Source: Pseudomonas vancouverensis (lineage in GTDB: Bacteria > Pseudomonadota > Gammaproteobacteria > Pseudomonadales > Pseudomonadaceae). From it: 64,000 bases of DNA. Both the position numbers and the translations under genes were made by a program. This document shows, one piece after another, positions 30,446-38,713 of this stretch. How positions within the stretch are numbered: position 1 is the stretch's first letter; each line of letters starts with the position of its first letter. The stretch covers positions 1 through 64,000 of the forward strand of contig NZ_RRZK01000030.1 of assembly GCF_004348895.1 (NCBI RefSeq). The letters are read 5' to 3'. The notes under the pieces are model-generated. The model did not search any database. It was not told the origin of the DNA and worked only from the letters and a program-made list of their open reading frames with translations.

Positions 30446-30802
30446 ATGGCCCGTATTGCAGGCGTTAACATTCCAGATAACAAGCATACTGTTATCTCGC
30501 TGACCTACATCTATGGTGTTGGTCGCACTACTGCACAGAAAATTTGTGCAGAGACTGGGGTAAACCCAGCAGCAAAGATCAAAGATCTGAGCGACGAGCA
30601 AATTGAACAGCTGCGTGGCGAAGTGGCGAAGTTCACCACTGAAGGTGACCTGCGTCGCGAAATCAACATGAAAATCAAGCGCTTGATGGACCTCGGTTGC
30701 TATCGCGGTCTGCGTCATCGTCGCGGTCTTCCAGTACGCGGTCAGCGTACCAAGACCAACGCGCGTACCCGTAAAGGTCCGCGTAAGCCGATCCGCAAGT
30801 AA
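30446..30802 (+). CDS. rpsM: 30S ribosomal protein S13
   Basis: Head protein forming the intersubunit bridge with L5. 118 residues, with the C-terminal basic tail (RTNARTRKGPRKPIRK-type) that touches P-site tRNA. Confidence 0.99.
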   Translation: MARIAGVNIPDNKHTVISLTYIYGVGRTTAQKICAETGVNPAAKIKDLSDEQIEQLRGEVAKFTTEGDLRREINMKIKRLMDLGCYRGLRHRRGLPVRGQRTKTNARTRKGPRKPIRK

Positions 30803-30832
30803 TCGCCCCAGCGAATCGACAGGAATTTAATC

Positions 30833-31222
30833 ATGGCAAAACCTGCTGCTCGTCCTCGTAAAAAAGTTAAAAAGACAGTGGTTGATGGCATCGCCCACAT
30901 CCATGCATCTTTTAACAACACCATCGTGACCATTACCGACCGTCAAGGTAACGCTCTTTCCTGGGCTACCTCCGGTGGTTCGGGTTTCCGCGGTTCCCGC
31001 AAGTCCACCCCGTTTGCTGCTCAAGTAGCTGCTGAACGTGCTGGTCAAGCTGCGCTGGAATACGGCCTGAAAAACCTCGACGTCAACGTCAAGGGCCCAG
31101 GTCCAGGTCGTGAATCCGCAGTCCGCGCTTTGAACGGCTGTGGCTACAAGATCGCCAGCATCACCGACGTGACGCCAATCCCGCACAACGGGTGCCGTCC
31201 GCCGAAGAAGCGCCGCGTGTAA
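30833..31222 (+). CDS. rpsK: 30S ribosomal protein S11
   Basis: Platform protein near the Shine-Dalgarno helix. 129 residues including the GPGPGRESAVRAL loop and PHNGCRPPKKRRV C-terminus. Confidence 0.99.
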   Translation: MAKPAARPRKKVKKTVVDGIAHIHASFNNTIVTITDRQGNALSWATSGGSGFRGSRKSTPFAAQVAAERAGQAALEYGLKNLDVNVKGPGPGRESAVRALNGCGYKIASITDVTPIPHNGCRPPKKRRV

Positions 31223-31240
31223 TCCAGGAGATTGTAAAGA

Positions 31241-31861
31241 ATGGCTCGTTACATTGGTCCAAAATGCAAACTCGCTCGTCGCGAAGGCACCGATCTCTTC
31301 CTGAAGAGCGGCGTGCGCGCGATCGAATCGAAGTGCAACATTGAAGCAGCACCTGGCATCCACGGCCAGCGCCGCGGTCGTCAGTCCGACTACGGCACCC
31401 AGCTGCGTGAAAAGCAGAAAGTCCGTCGTATCTACGGCGTTCTCGAGCGTCAATTCAGCGGCTACTACAAAGAAGCTGCTGGCAAGAAAGGCGCAACCGG
31501 TGAAAACCTGCTGCAACTGCTCGAATGCCGTCTGGACAACGTGGTATACCGTATGGGCTTTGGTTCGACTCGTGCCGAATCCCGTCAGCTGGTATCGCAC
31601 AAGTCGATCAGCGTAAACGGTCAGACCGTTAACGTTCCGTCCTACCAGGTTCGTGCTGGTGACGTGGTCGCTGTTCGCGAGAAAGCAAAAAATCAACTTC
31701 GCATTGTCCAAGCTCTCGATCTGTGTGCTCAACGTGGCCGCGTAGAGTGGGTAGAAGTAGACACTGAGAAGAAGTCGGGCGTTTTCAAGAACGTTCCTGC
31801 TCGCAGTGATCTGTCCGCCGACATCAACGAAAGCCTGATTGTCGAGCTCTACTCCAAGTAA
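31241..31861 (+). CDS. rpsD: 30S ribosomal protein S4
   Basis: Assembly initiator; in E. coli it represses the alpha operon. 206 residues with the S4 RNA-binding domain (about residues 95-155, RLDNVVYRMGFGSTRAESRQ). It has no N-terminal zinc-binding cysteines. Confidence 0.98.
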   Translation: MARYIGPKCKLARREGTDLFLKSGVRAIESKCNIEAAPGIHGQRRGRQSDYGTQLREKQKVRRIYGVLERQFSGYYKEAAGKKGATGENLLQLLECRLDNVVYRMGFGSTRAESRQLVSHKSISVNGQTVNVPSYQVRAGDVVAVREKAKNQLRIVQALDLCAQRGRVEWVEVDTEKKSGVFKNVPARSDLSADINESLIVELYSK

Positions 31862-31883
31862 GGGCTAGAAAATAGGTGCATCC

Positions 31884-32885
31884 ATGCAGATTTCGGTAAA
31901 TGAGTTCCTGACACCCCGCCACATTGATGTGCAGGTTGTCAGTCCAACCCGCGCCAAGATCACTCTCGAGCCTCTCGAGCGTGGTTTCGGCCACACCCTG
32001 GGCAACGCGCTGCGCCGCATCCTGTTGTCCTCAATGCCCGGCTGCGCAGTAGTCGAGGCCGAGATTGACGGTGTGCTCCACGAGTACAGCGCCATCGAAG
32101 GTGTACAGGAAGACGTAATTGAAATCCTGTTGAACCTTAAAGGTCTGGCTATCAAGCTGCACGGCCGTGACGAAGTTACGCTGACCTTGTCGAAGAAGGG
32201 TTCGGGGGTGGTTACCGCTGCCGATATTCAGCTGGATCATGATGTCGAGATCGTTAATCCCGATCACGTAATCGCTAACCTGGCGTCTAACGGCGCCCTG
32301 AACATGAAGCTCGTAGTAGCTCGTGGTCGTGGTTATGAACCGGCCGACTCGCGTCAGAGCGATGAAGACGAAAGCCGCAGCATTGGTCGCTTGCAGCTTG
32401 ACTCTTCGTTCAGCCCGGTTCGCCGTATCGCATACGTGGTGGAAAACGCCCGTGTCGAACAGCGTACTAACCTGGACAAGCTGGTTATTGATCTGGAAAC
32501 CAACGGTACCCTGGATCCTGAAGAGGCTATCCGTCGCGCTGCAACCATCCTGCAACAGCAGTTGGCTGCGTTCGTCGACCTCAAAGGTGACAGTGAGCCA
32601 GTGGTTGTCGAGCAGGAAGACGAGATCGATCCGATCCTGCTTCGCCCGGTTGACGATCTGGAACTGACTGTACGTTCGGCTAACTGCCTTAAGGCGGAAA
32701 ACATCTACTACATCGGCGACCTGATTCAGCGTACCGAAGTAGAGCTGTTGAAGACTCCGAACCTGGGCAAGAAATCCTTGACTGAAATCAAGGACGTTCT
32801 GGCCTCCCGCGGTCTGTCCCTCGGCATGCGCCTCGACAACTGGCCGCCTGCAAGTCTTAAGAAGGACGACAAGGCGACTGCCTGA
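31884..32885 (+). CDS. rpoA: DNA-directed RNA polymerase subunit alpha
   Basis: Dimer scaffolds polymerase assembly; the C-terminal domain binds UP elements and activators. 333 residues: alphaNTD (RGFGHTLGNALRRILLSSMPG), an acidic linker, and alphaCTD (about 250-315) with the DNA-contact segment SANCLKAENIYYIGDLIQRT. Confidence 0.99.
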   Translation: MQISVNEFLTPRHIDVQVVSPTRAKITLEPLERGFGHTLGNALRRILLSSMPGCAVVEAEIDGVLHEYSAIEGVQEDVIEILLNLKGLAIKLHGRDEVTLTLSKKGSGVVTAADIQLDHDVEIVNPDHVIANLASNGALNMKLVVARGRGYEPADSRQSDEDESRSIGRLQLDSSFSPVRRIAYVVENARVEQRTNLDKLVIDLETNGTLDPEEAIRRAATILQQQLAAFVDLKGDSEPVVVEQEDEIDPILLRPVDDLELTVRSANCLKAENIYYIGDLIQRTEVELLKTPNLGKKSLTEIKDVLASRGLSLGMRLDNWPPASLKKDDKATA

Positions 32886-32927
32886 TCGTCGTAATCACCG
32901 AACGTAGTGTTTGGTAAGGAATGAACC

Positions 32928-33314
32928 ATGCGTCATCGTAAAAGTGGTCGTCACCTGAGCCGCACCAGCTCGCACCGCAAGGCCATGTTCCAAAACATGG
33001 CGGTGTCGCTGTTCGAGCACGAGCTGATCAAAACTACTCTGCCAAAAGCTAAAGAACTGCGCCGCGTTGCCGAGCCGCTGATCACTTTGGCCAAGACAGA
33101 CAGCGTTGCTAACCGCCGTTTGGCTTTCGACCGTACTCGTTCGAAAGCTATCGTTGGTAAGCTCTTCAACGACCTGGGCAAGCGTTACGCTACCCGTGAG
33201 GGTGGCTACCTGCGCATCCTCAAGTGCGGTTTCCGCGCTGGCGACAACGCGCCTATGGCGTACGTCGAGTTGGTTGATCGTGCTACTGCCGGCGAAGCTG
33301 TTTCTGCCGAGTAA
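32928..33314 (+). CDS. rplQ: 50S ribosomal protein L17
   Basis: Last gene of the alpha operon. 128 residues beginning MRHRKSGRHLSRTSSHRKAM. Confidence 0.99.
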   Translation: MRHRKSGRHLSRTSSHRKAMFQNMAVSLFEHELIKTTLPKAKELRRVAEPLITLAKTDSVANRRLAFDRTRSKAIVGKLFNDLGKRYATREGGYLRILKCGFRAGDNAPMAYVELVDRATAGEAVSAE

Positions 33315-33334
33315 GACGTCAGTCTGAAACAAAG

Positions 33335-33360
33335 AACCGGGCCCAGTGCCCGGTTTTTTG
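33335..33360 (+). terminator. alpha operon terminator
   Basis: AACCGGGC-CCAGT-GCCCGGTT followed by TTTTTTG, 20 bp after the rplQ stop. It closes the 30-kb gene-expression block. Confidence 0.95.
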
Positions 33361-33483
33361 TGTCCGCAACAAAAGCATCGTTCATACAAGCGGTGTCGTG
33401 CTTCCTCGGGTCATGATGTGATCGGAGTTTGTCATTAGTAATTTTCTATCGATGCATGCGAGTTAATGAATTTGTAGGCGTCA

Positions 33484-33498
33484 TATTGATGATCAATA
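33484..33498. promoter_or_regulatory. Perfect palindrome upstream of katA
   Basis: TATTGAT-G-ATCAATA, a 7-bp inverted repeat with one central base, 56 bp before the katA start. A further half (GATCAATA) follows at 33532-33539. It could be an operator, but it does not fit the ANR, Fur or OxyR consensus. Confidence 0.4.
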
Positions 33499-33553
33499 CT
33501 CCTTCTCAGCCGATTAGCCGGCAGTTGAAGATCAATAGAGGAAGGACGATCAC

Positions 33554-35008
33554 ATGAGCCAGAACACGACGCTCACCACCGCCAGTGGTGCTCCTGTAGC
33601 CGATAACCAGAATTCCCGCTCTGCAGGTCCTCGCGGCCCATTGCTGCTCGACGACTTTCACCTGATCGAAAAGCTTGCACACTTCAACCGTGAAAACATT
33701 CCAGAGCGTCGCGTACATGCGAAAGGTTCGGGCGCCTACGGTACCTTCACGGTCACCCGCGACATCAGCCAGTACACCAGCGCCAAACTGTTTGAAGCTG
33801 TCGGCAAGCAAACCCCGACCTTCCTGCGCTTTTCCACGGTTGGCGGTGAGCGCGGCTCGGCTGACACCGAGCGCGACCCAAGGGGCTTTGCCCTGAAGTT
33901 CTACACCGAAGAAGGTAACTGGGACATTGTGGGTAACAACACCCCGGTGTTTTTCATCCGCGACCCACTTAAGTTTCCGGACTTTATCCACACCCAGAAA
34001 CGCCTGCCGCAAAGCAATCTGAAAAGTGCGCAGATGATGTGGGACTTCTGGTCTCACTCGCCTGAGGCGCTGCACCAGGTCACCATCCTGTTTTCCGATC
34101 GGGGCATTCCTGACGGCTATCGCCACATGCACGGCTTCGGCAGTCACACTTACAGCCTGATCAGCGCTCAAGGTGAGCGGCACTGGGTGAAATGGCACTA
34201 CAAGACCCAGCAAGGCATCAAGAACCTGGCTCCGGCCGAGGCCGCCCGTTTGGCCGGTACTGATCCGGACTACGCCCAGCGCGATCTGTTCGAGGCCATT
34301 GAGCGCGGCGATTTCCCGAAATGGCGCGTGTGCATCCAGATCATGACTGAAGCCCAGGCCGAAGCTCATTACGAGAACCCGTTCGACGTGACCAAGACTT
34401 GGTCGCAAAAGGAATTCCCGTTGATTGAAGTCGGTGAGCTGGAACTCAACCGTAACCCGCAGAACTACTTTGCCGAGGTTGAACAGGCTGCGTTTGGTCC
34501 AAGCAACATGGTGCCGGGTGTCGGTCTTTCACCCGACCGCATGCTGCAGGGCCGCGTGTTTGCCTATGCGGACGCCCATCGCTACCGCGTTGGCACCAAT
34601 CACCAGCAACTGCCGGTGAATGCGCCTCGTAGCCCGGTCAACACCTATCAGCGTGATGGCTCGATGGCCTTTGGCAGTAATGGTGGTGCAGCGCCCAACT
34701 ATGAACCGAACAGCTACATCGAGTCGCCAAAGCAGGCGCCTCGTTACGCTGAACCGGCGTTGGCACTGAGCGGCGCGGCTGGCCGTTACGATCATCGCGA
34801 AGACACCGATTACTACAGCCACGCCGGTGCCCTGTTCCGTTTGATGTCTGACGAGCAGAAGGCACTGTTGGTCAGCAACATTGCCGGAGCAATGGCGGGT
34901 GTATCGAGTGACGTGGTCGACCGTCAATTGCAGCATTTCCACAAGGCCGATCCGGCGTATGGAGAAGCAATCGCAAAGCTGCTCAACGTACAGCTTAACG
35001 AAGTCTAA
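33554..35008 (+). CDS. katA: Catalase KatA (small-subunit, clade 3 type)
   Basis: Haem catalase that breaks hydrogen peroxide into water and oxygen. 484 residues. The catalytic His is in ERRVHAKGSGAYGTF (about residue 56), Asn in FFIRDPLKFPDFIHTQKR, and the proximal haem Tyr in RMLQGRVFAYADAHRYR near residue 340. Short length and sequence place it in clade 3, like P. aeruginosa KatA. No signal peptide is apparent. RBS is AGAGGAAGG. It is followed by a ferritin gene, as in P. aeruginosa, joining peroxide removal with iron storage. Confidence 0.98.
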   Translation: MSQNTTLTTASGAPVADNQNSRSAGPRGPLLLDDFHLIEKLAHFNRENIPERRVHAKGSGAYGTFTVTRDISQYTSAKLFEAVGKQTPTFLRFSTVGGERGSADTERDPRGFALKFYTEEGNWDIVGNNTPVFFIRDPLKFPDFIHTQKRLPQSNLKSAQMMWDFWSHSPEALHQVTILFSDRGIPDGYRHMHGFGSHTYSLISAQGERHWVKWHYKTQQGIKNLAPAEAARLAGTDPDYAQRDLFEAIERGDFPKWRVCIQIMTEAQAEAHYENPFDVTKTWSQKEFPLIEVGELELNRNPQNYFAEVEQAAFGPSNMVPGVGLSPDRMLQGRVFAYADAHRYRVGTNHQQLPVNAPRSPVNTYQRDGSMAFGSNGGAAPNYEPNSYIESPKQAPRYAEPALALSGAAGRYDHREDTDYYSHAGALFRLMSDEQKALLVSNIAGAMAGVSSDVVDRQLQHFHKADPAYGEAIAKLLNVQLNEV

Positions 35009-35020
35009 ATGAGAAGCAGA

Positions 35021-35044
35021 ACCGCCCTTATCTGGGCGGTTTTT
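35021..35044 (+). terminator. katA terminator
   Basis: ACCGCCC-TTATCT-GGGCGGT followed by TTTT, 12 bp after the katA stop. The ferritin gene therefore probably has its own promoter. Confidence 0.9.
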
Positions 35045-35156
35045 GCGTTATTTCGGCTGCTTTTCTCAGAATATCTTCGCTTTTATTGCGTATGGCGAGT
35101 GACGATCCGGGCAGGTTGGTTCAAACTACAACTTTCAAGCAGGGAGATGTAGGGCG

Positions 35157-35621
35157 ATGCAAGGCCACCCAGACGTTATCGATTACCTCAACACGTTGCT
35201 GACCGGCGAGCTGGCCGCACGTGATCAATATTTCGTCCACTCGCGGATGTATGAGGACTGGGGTTTCACCAAGCTCTACGAACGAATCAACCACGAGATG
35301 GAAGAAGAAGCAGGGCACGCGGATGCGCTGATGCGTCGGATTCTGATGCTGGAAGGCACGCCACGCATGCGCCCTGACGATGTTGATGTCGGCACTACCG
35401 TGCCGGAGATGCTCGAAGCTGACCTGCGCCTGGAATACCAGGTGCGTGCCGCACTGTGCAAAGGCATCGAGCTGTGCGAGAAGCACGGCGACTACGTCAG
35501 CCGCGAAATTCTGCGTGTACAGCTGAACGACACTGAAGAAGACCACACCTACTGGCTGGAAAAGCAGTTGGGCCTGATCAAGCTGATCGGTCTCGAGAAC
35601 TACCTGCAATCCCACGCCTGA
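35157..35621 (+). CDS. ftnA: Bacterial ferritin of the FtnA (formerly BfrA) type
   Basis: Iron-storage protein assembling into a 24-mer. 154 residues. Ferroxidase ligands are visible as E18, E51 and H54 on the first helices, and E94 and the EEDH motif on the last. The haem-ligand position of true bacterioferritins, Met52, is Ala here (HEMEEEAGHAD), so haem binding by the usual bis-Met site is not expected. The orthologue next to katA in P. aeruginosa was renamed from BfrA to FtnA for this reason. Databases may still call it bacterioferritin. Confidence 0.93.
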   Translation: MQGHPDVIDYLNTLLTGELAARDQYFVHSRMYEDWGFTKLYERINHEMEEEAGHADALMRRILMLEGTPRMRPDDVDVGTTVPEMLEADLRLEYQVRAALCKGIELCEKHGDYVSREILRVQLNDTEEDHTYWLEKQLGLIKLIGLENYLQSHA

Positions 35622-35639
35622 TCGCTGCGGGATAAAAAC

Positions 35640-35677
35640 AAGCCCCTGTCACTGATGAAGTGACAGGGGCTTTTTCA
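35640..35677. terminator. Bidirectional terminator between ftnA and uvrA
   Basis: AAGCCCCTGTCACT-GATGA-AGTGACAGGGGCTT, a perfect 14-bp stem with T-run on the + side and A-run on the other, serving the two convergent genes. Confidence 0.95.
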
Positions 35678-35687
35678 TTGCCGGCGG

Positions 35688-38522
35688 TTAAGCGCGATCG
35701 CGCTCAAGCAGCGGTTTGAGGTAGAAGCCGGTGTGGGACTGCTTCATTTCGGACACCTCTTCCGGGGTGCCGACAGCAATGATCTGCCCGCCTTTGGAGC
35801 CGCCCTCTGGACCCAGATCCACCAACCAGTCGGCAGTCTTGATCACGTCCAGGTTGTGCTCGATAACCACAACCGTGTTGCCGTGGTCGCGCAGTCGATG
35901 CAAGACGTCGAGCAGTTGCTGGATATCCGCAAAATGCAGGCCGGTGGTCGGCTCGTCGAGGATGTACAGGGTCTTGCCGGTATCGCGCTTGGACAGCTCG
36001 CGAGATAGCTTCACCCGTTGCGCTTCACCCCCGGACAGGGTGGTCGCCGACTGACCGAGCTTGATGTACGACAGGCCGACGTCCATCAGCGTCTGAAGCT
36101 TGCGTGCCAGCGCCGGCACCGCATCAAAGAACTCCCGCGCCTCCTCGATGGTCATCTCAAGGGTTTCGTGGATGCTCTTGCCCTTGTATTTGATCTCAAG
36201 GGTTTCGCGGTTGTAGCGCTTGCTCTTGCACACATCACACGGCACGTAGATGTCCGGCAGGAAGTGCATCTCCACCTTGATCAGGCCATCGCCCTGGCAG
36301 GCCTCGCAGCGCCCGCCCTTGACGTTGAAGGAGAAACGGCCCGGGCCATAACCCCGTGAGCGGGATTCCGGTACGCCGGCAAACAGCTCACGGATCGGCG
36401 TGAACAGCCCGGTGTAGGTCGCCGGGTTCGATCGCGGCGTGCGGCCGATCGGGCTCTGGTCGATGTCGACGACCTTGTCCAGGTGCTCCAGGCCCTTGAT
36501 GCTGTCGTGGGCCGCTGCTTCCAGCGTCGTTGCGCCGTTGAGTGCAGTCGCGCTCAACGGGAAGAGGGTGTTGTTGATCAGCGTCGATTTGCCCGAACCG
36601 GAGACCCCGGTGACGCAGGTCAGCAGGCCGATTGGAATCTCCAGATCGACATTGCGCAAGTTGTTGCCACGAGCGCCCTTGAGCGACAGGGTCAGCTTCT
36701 TGTTGCGTGGCGTACGCTTGGCCGGCACTTCGATCTTGACGCGGCCCGACAGGTATTTGCCGGTCAGTGAGTCTGGATGAGCCATCACTTCTGCCGGCGT
36801 ACCTTCGGCAACGATATGCCCGCCATGCACGCCGGCACCCGGGCCGATGTCCACGACATAGTCGGCCAGGCGGATCGCGTCCTCATCGTGTTCGACGACG
36901 ATGACCGTGTTGCCGATGTCCCGCAGGTGCTTGAGAGTGCCCAGCAAGCGATCGTTATCGCGCTGGTGCAAGCCGATGGACGGTTCGTCGAGGATGTAGA
37001 GGACGCCGACAAGACCGGCACCGATCTGGCTGGCCAGACGAATACGCTGTGCCTCGCCGCCAGACAGGGTGTCGGCGCTGCGATCCAGCGACAGGTAGTC
37101 GAGACCGACGTTGACCAGGAACTGCAGGCGTTCGCGGATTTCCTTGAGAATCTTGTCGGCAATTTCGCCGCGACGGCCGGTGAGCTTGAGTTCGCCGAAA
37201 TATTCCGACGCATCGCCGATCGGCAGGTTGGTCACTGCCGGCAGGGTTTTTTCGCCGACCCACACATGCCGCGCTTCCCGGCGCAGGCGGGTGCCGCGGC
37301 AGTCCGGGCAGGACTGGGTACTGAGGAACTTGGCCAACTCTTCACGCACCGACGCCGATTCGGTTTCGCGGTAGCGTCGCTCCAGGTTCGGCACGATGCC
37401 TTCGAAGGGGTGCGAGCGCTTGACGATGTCACCACGGTCATTCAGGTATTTGAAGTCGACGTTCTGCGAACCGCTGCCATGCAGAATGTGCTTCTGCTGG
37501 TCGGCCGACAGCTCATTGAACGGCACTTCCAGGCTGAATTTGTAGTGCGCAGCCAGTGAGCCGAGCATCTGGAAGTAATAGACGTTGCGCCGGTCCCAGC
37601 CGCGAATCGCCCCTTCCGCCAGGGTCAGCTCGCCATTGACCAGGCGCTTGATATCAAAGAACTGCTTCACCCCCAAACCGTCGCAGGTCGGGCAGGCGCC
37701 GGCCGGGTTGTTGAAGGAGAACAGCTTCGGCTCCAGCTCGCTGATGGCATGGCCGCAGATCGGGCAGGCGAACCGCGCGGAGAAGATCATCTCTTCGCCC
37801 GGCTCGTCGTCCATCGGCGCGACCAGGGCGATGCCGTCCGCCAGTTTCAGGGCGGTCTCGAAGGATTCGGCCAGACGTTGTTGCAGATCGGCGCGGACCT
37901 TGAAGCGGTCGACCACTACATCAATGGTGTGTTTCTTCTGCTTGTCGAGCTTGGGCGCTTCGTCCAGTTCGTACAGCTTGCCGTTGATTCGCGCACGCAC
38001 GAAGCCCTGGGCGCGCAGCTCTTCGAAGACCGACAGGTGCTCGCCCTTGCGCTCGCGGATCACCGGCGCCAGCAACATCAGCTTGCTGCCTTCCGGTTGC
38101 GCGAGGACCAGGTCGACCATCTGGCTGACGGTTTGTGCTTCCAGCGGAATATCGTGATCCGGGCAGCGAGGAATACCGACACGGGCATACAGCAGGCGCA
38201 GGTAATCGTAGATTTCGGTGATGGTACCGACCGTCGAGCGCGGGTTGTGCGAGGTCGACTTCTGTTCGATGGAGATCGCCGGCGACAGGCCTTCGATGGT
38301 GTCGACGTCGGGCTTTTCCATCATCGACAGGAATTGCCGGGCGTAGGCCGACAGCGATTCGACATAGCGACGCTGGCCTTCGGCATACAGTGTGTCGAAC
38401 GCCAGGGACGACTTGCCGGAGCCGGACAGGCCGGTGATAACGATCAGCTTGTCCCGTGGCAGGGTCAGGTCGATGTTTTTCAGGTTGTGGGTTCGGGCCC
38501 CACGAATCAGGATCTTGTCCAA
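35688..38522 (-). CDS. uvrA: Excinuclease ABC subunit UvrA
   Basis: DNA-damage recognition ATPase of nucleotide excision repair. 944 residues from a TTG start (MDKILIRGARTHNLKNIDL); a longer reading frame adds 24 unsupported residues. First Walker A GLSGSGKS at residues 31-38, second GVSGSGKST, two LSGGEAQR signatures, and zinc fingers (CPICGH with CPTCDG; CEACQGDG with CDVCKSK). It is divergent from the YajR-like gene, and the shared gap contains a LexA-like site. Confidence 0.98.
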   Translation of the reverse strand: MDKILIRGARTHNLKNIDLTLPRDKLIVITGLSGSGKSSLAFDTLYAEGQRRYVESLSAYARQFLSMMEKPDVDTIEGLSPAISIEQKSTSHNPRSTVGTITEIYDYLRLLYARVGIPRCPDHDIPLEAQTVSQMVDLVLAQPEGSKLMLLAPVIRERKGEHLSVFEELRAQGFVRARINGKLYELDEAPKLDKQKKHTIDVVVDRFKVRADLQQRLAESFETALKLADGIALVAPMDDEPGEEMIFSARFACPICGHAISELEPKLFSFNNPAGACPTCDGLGVKQFFDIKRLVNGELTLAEGAIRGWDRRNVYYFQMLGSLAAHYKFSLEVPFNELSADQQKHILHGSGSQNVDFKYLNDRGDIVKRSHPFEGIVPNLERRYRETESASVREELAKFLSTQSCPDCRGTRLRREARHVWVGEKTLPAVTNLPIGDASEYFGELKLTGRRGEIADKILKEIRERLQFLVNVGLDYLSLDRSADTLSGGEAQRIRLASQIGAGLVGVLYILDEPSIGLHQRDNDRLLGTLKHLRDIGNTVIVVEHDEDAIRLADYVVDIGPGAGVHGGHIVAEGTPAEVMAHPDSLTGKYLSGRVKIEVPAKRTPRNKKLTLSLKGARGNNLRNVDLEIPIGLLTCVTGVSGSGKSTLINNTLFPLSATALNGATTLEAAAHDSIKGLEHLDKVVDIDQSPIGRTPRSNPATYTGLFTPIRELFAGVPESRSRGYGPGRFSFNVKGGRCEACQGDGLIKVEMHFLPDIYVPCDVCKSKRYNRETLEIKYKGKSIHETLEMTIEEAREFFDAVPALARKLQTLMDVGLSYIKLGQSATTLSGGEAQRVKLSRELSKRDTGKTLYILDEPTTGLHFADIQQLLDVLHRLRDHGNTVVVIEHNLDVIKTADWLVDLGPEGGSKGGQIIAVGTPEEVSEMKQSHTGFYLKPLLERDRA

Positions 38523-38570
38523 AGTGGCCTCGCTCGGCGGGCGTCGAAAACGTAGGAGTATACGGCCAAA

Positions 38571-38590
38571 TACTGGATGGATGCACACTA
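38571..38590 (-). promoter_or_regulatory. Candidate LexA box over the uvrA promoter
   Basis: Reading + strand: TACTG, ten bases, CACTA. This is the TACTG-N10-CAGTA layout with one change in the essential CAG. It lies 9 bp upstream of a good -10 for uvrA (TATACT on the minus strand, 38557-38562). Known biology favours SOS control of uvrA; the degenerate half-site keeps this uncertain. Confidence 0.4.
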
Positions 38591-38713
38591 TCAAACGCGT
38601 GAACGGCTGTCTTACATGAAGAGTGTGTCAGCAATGCGCGGCAAAGCGTCGCGATATATCCCGTCAATCGATGGGACTGGTAGAATCGCCGCCGGTTCAC
38701 ACGAGGTTATTCC

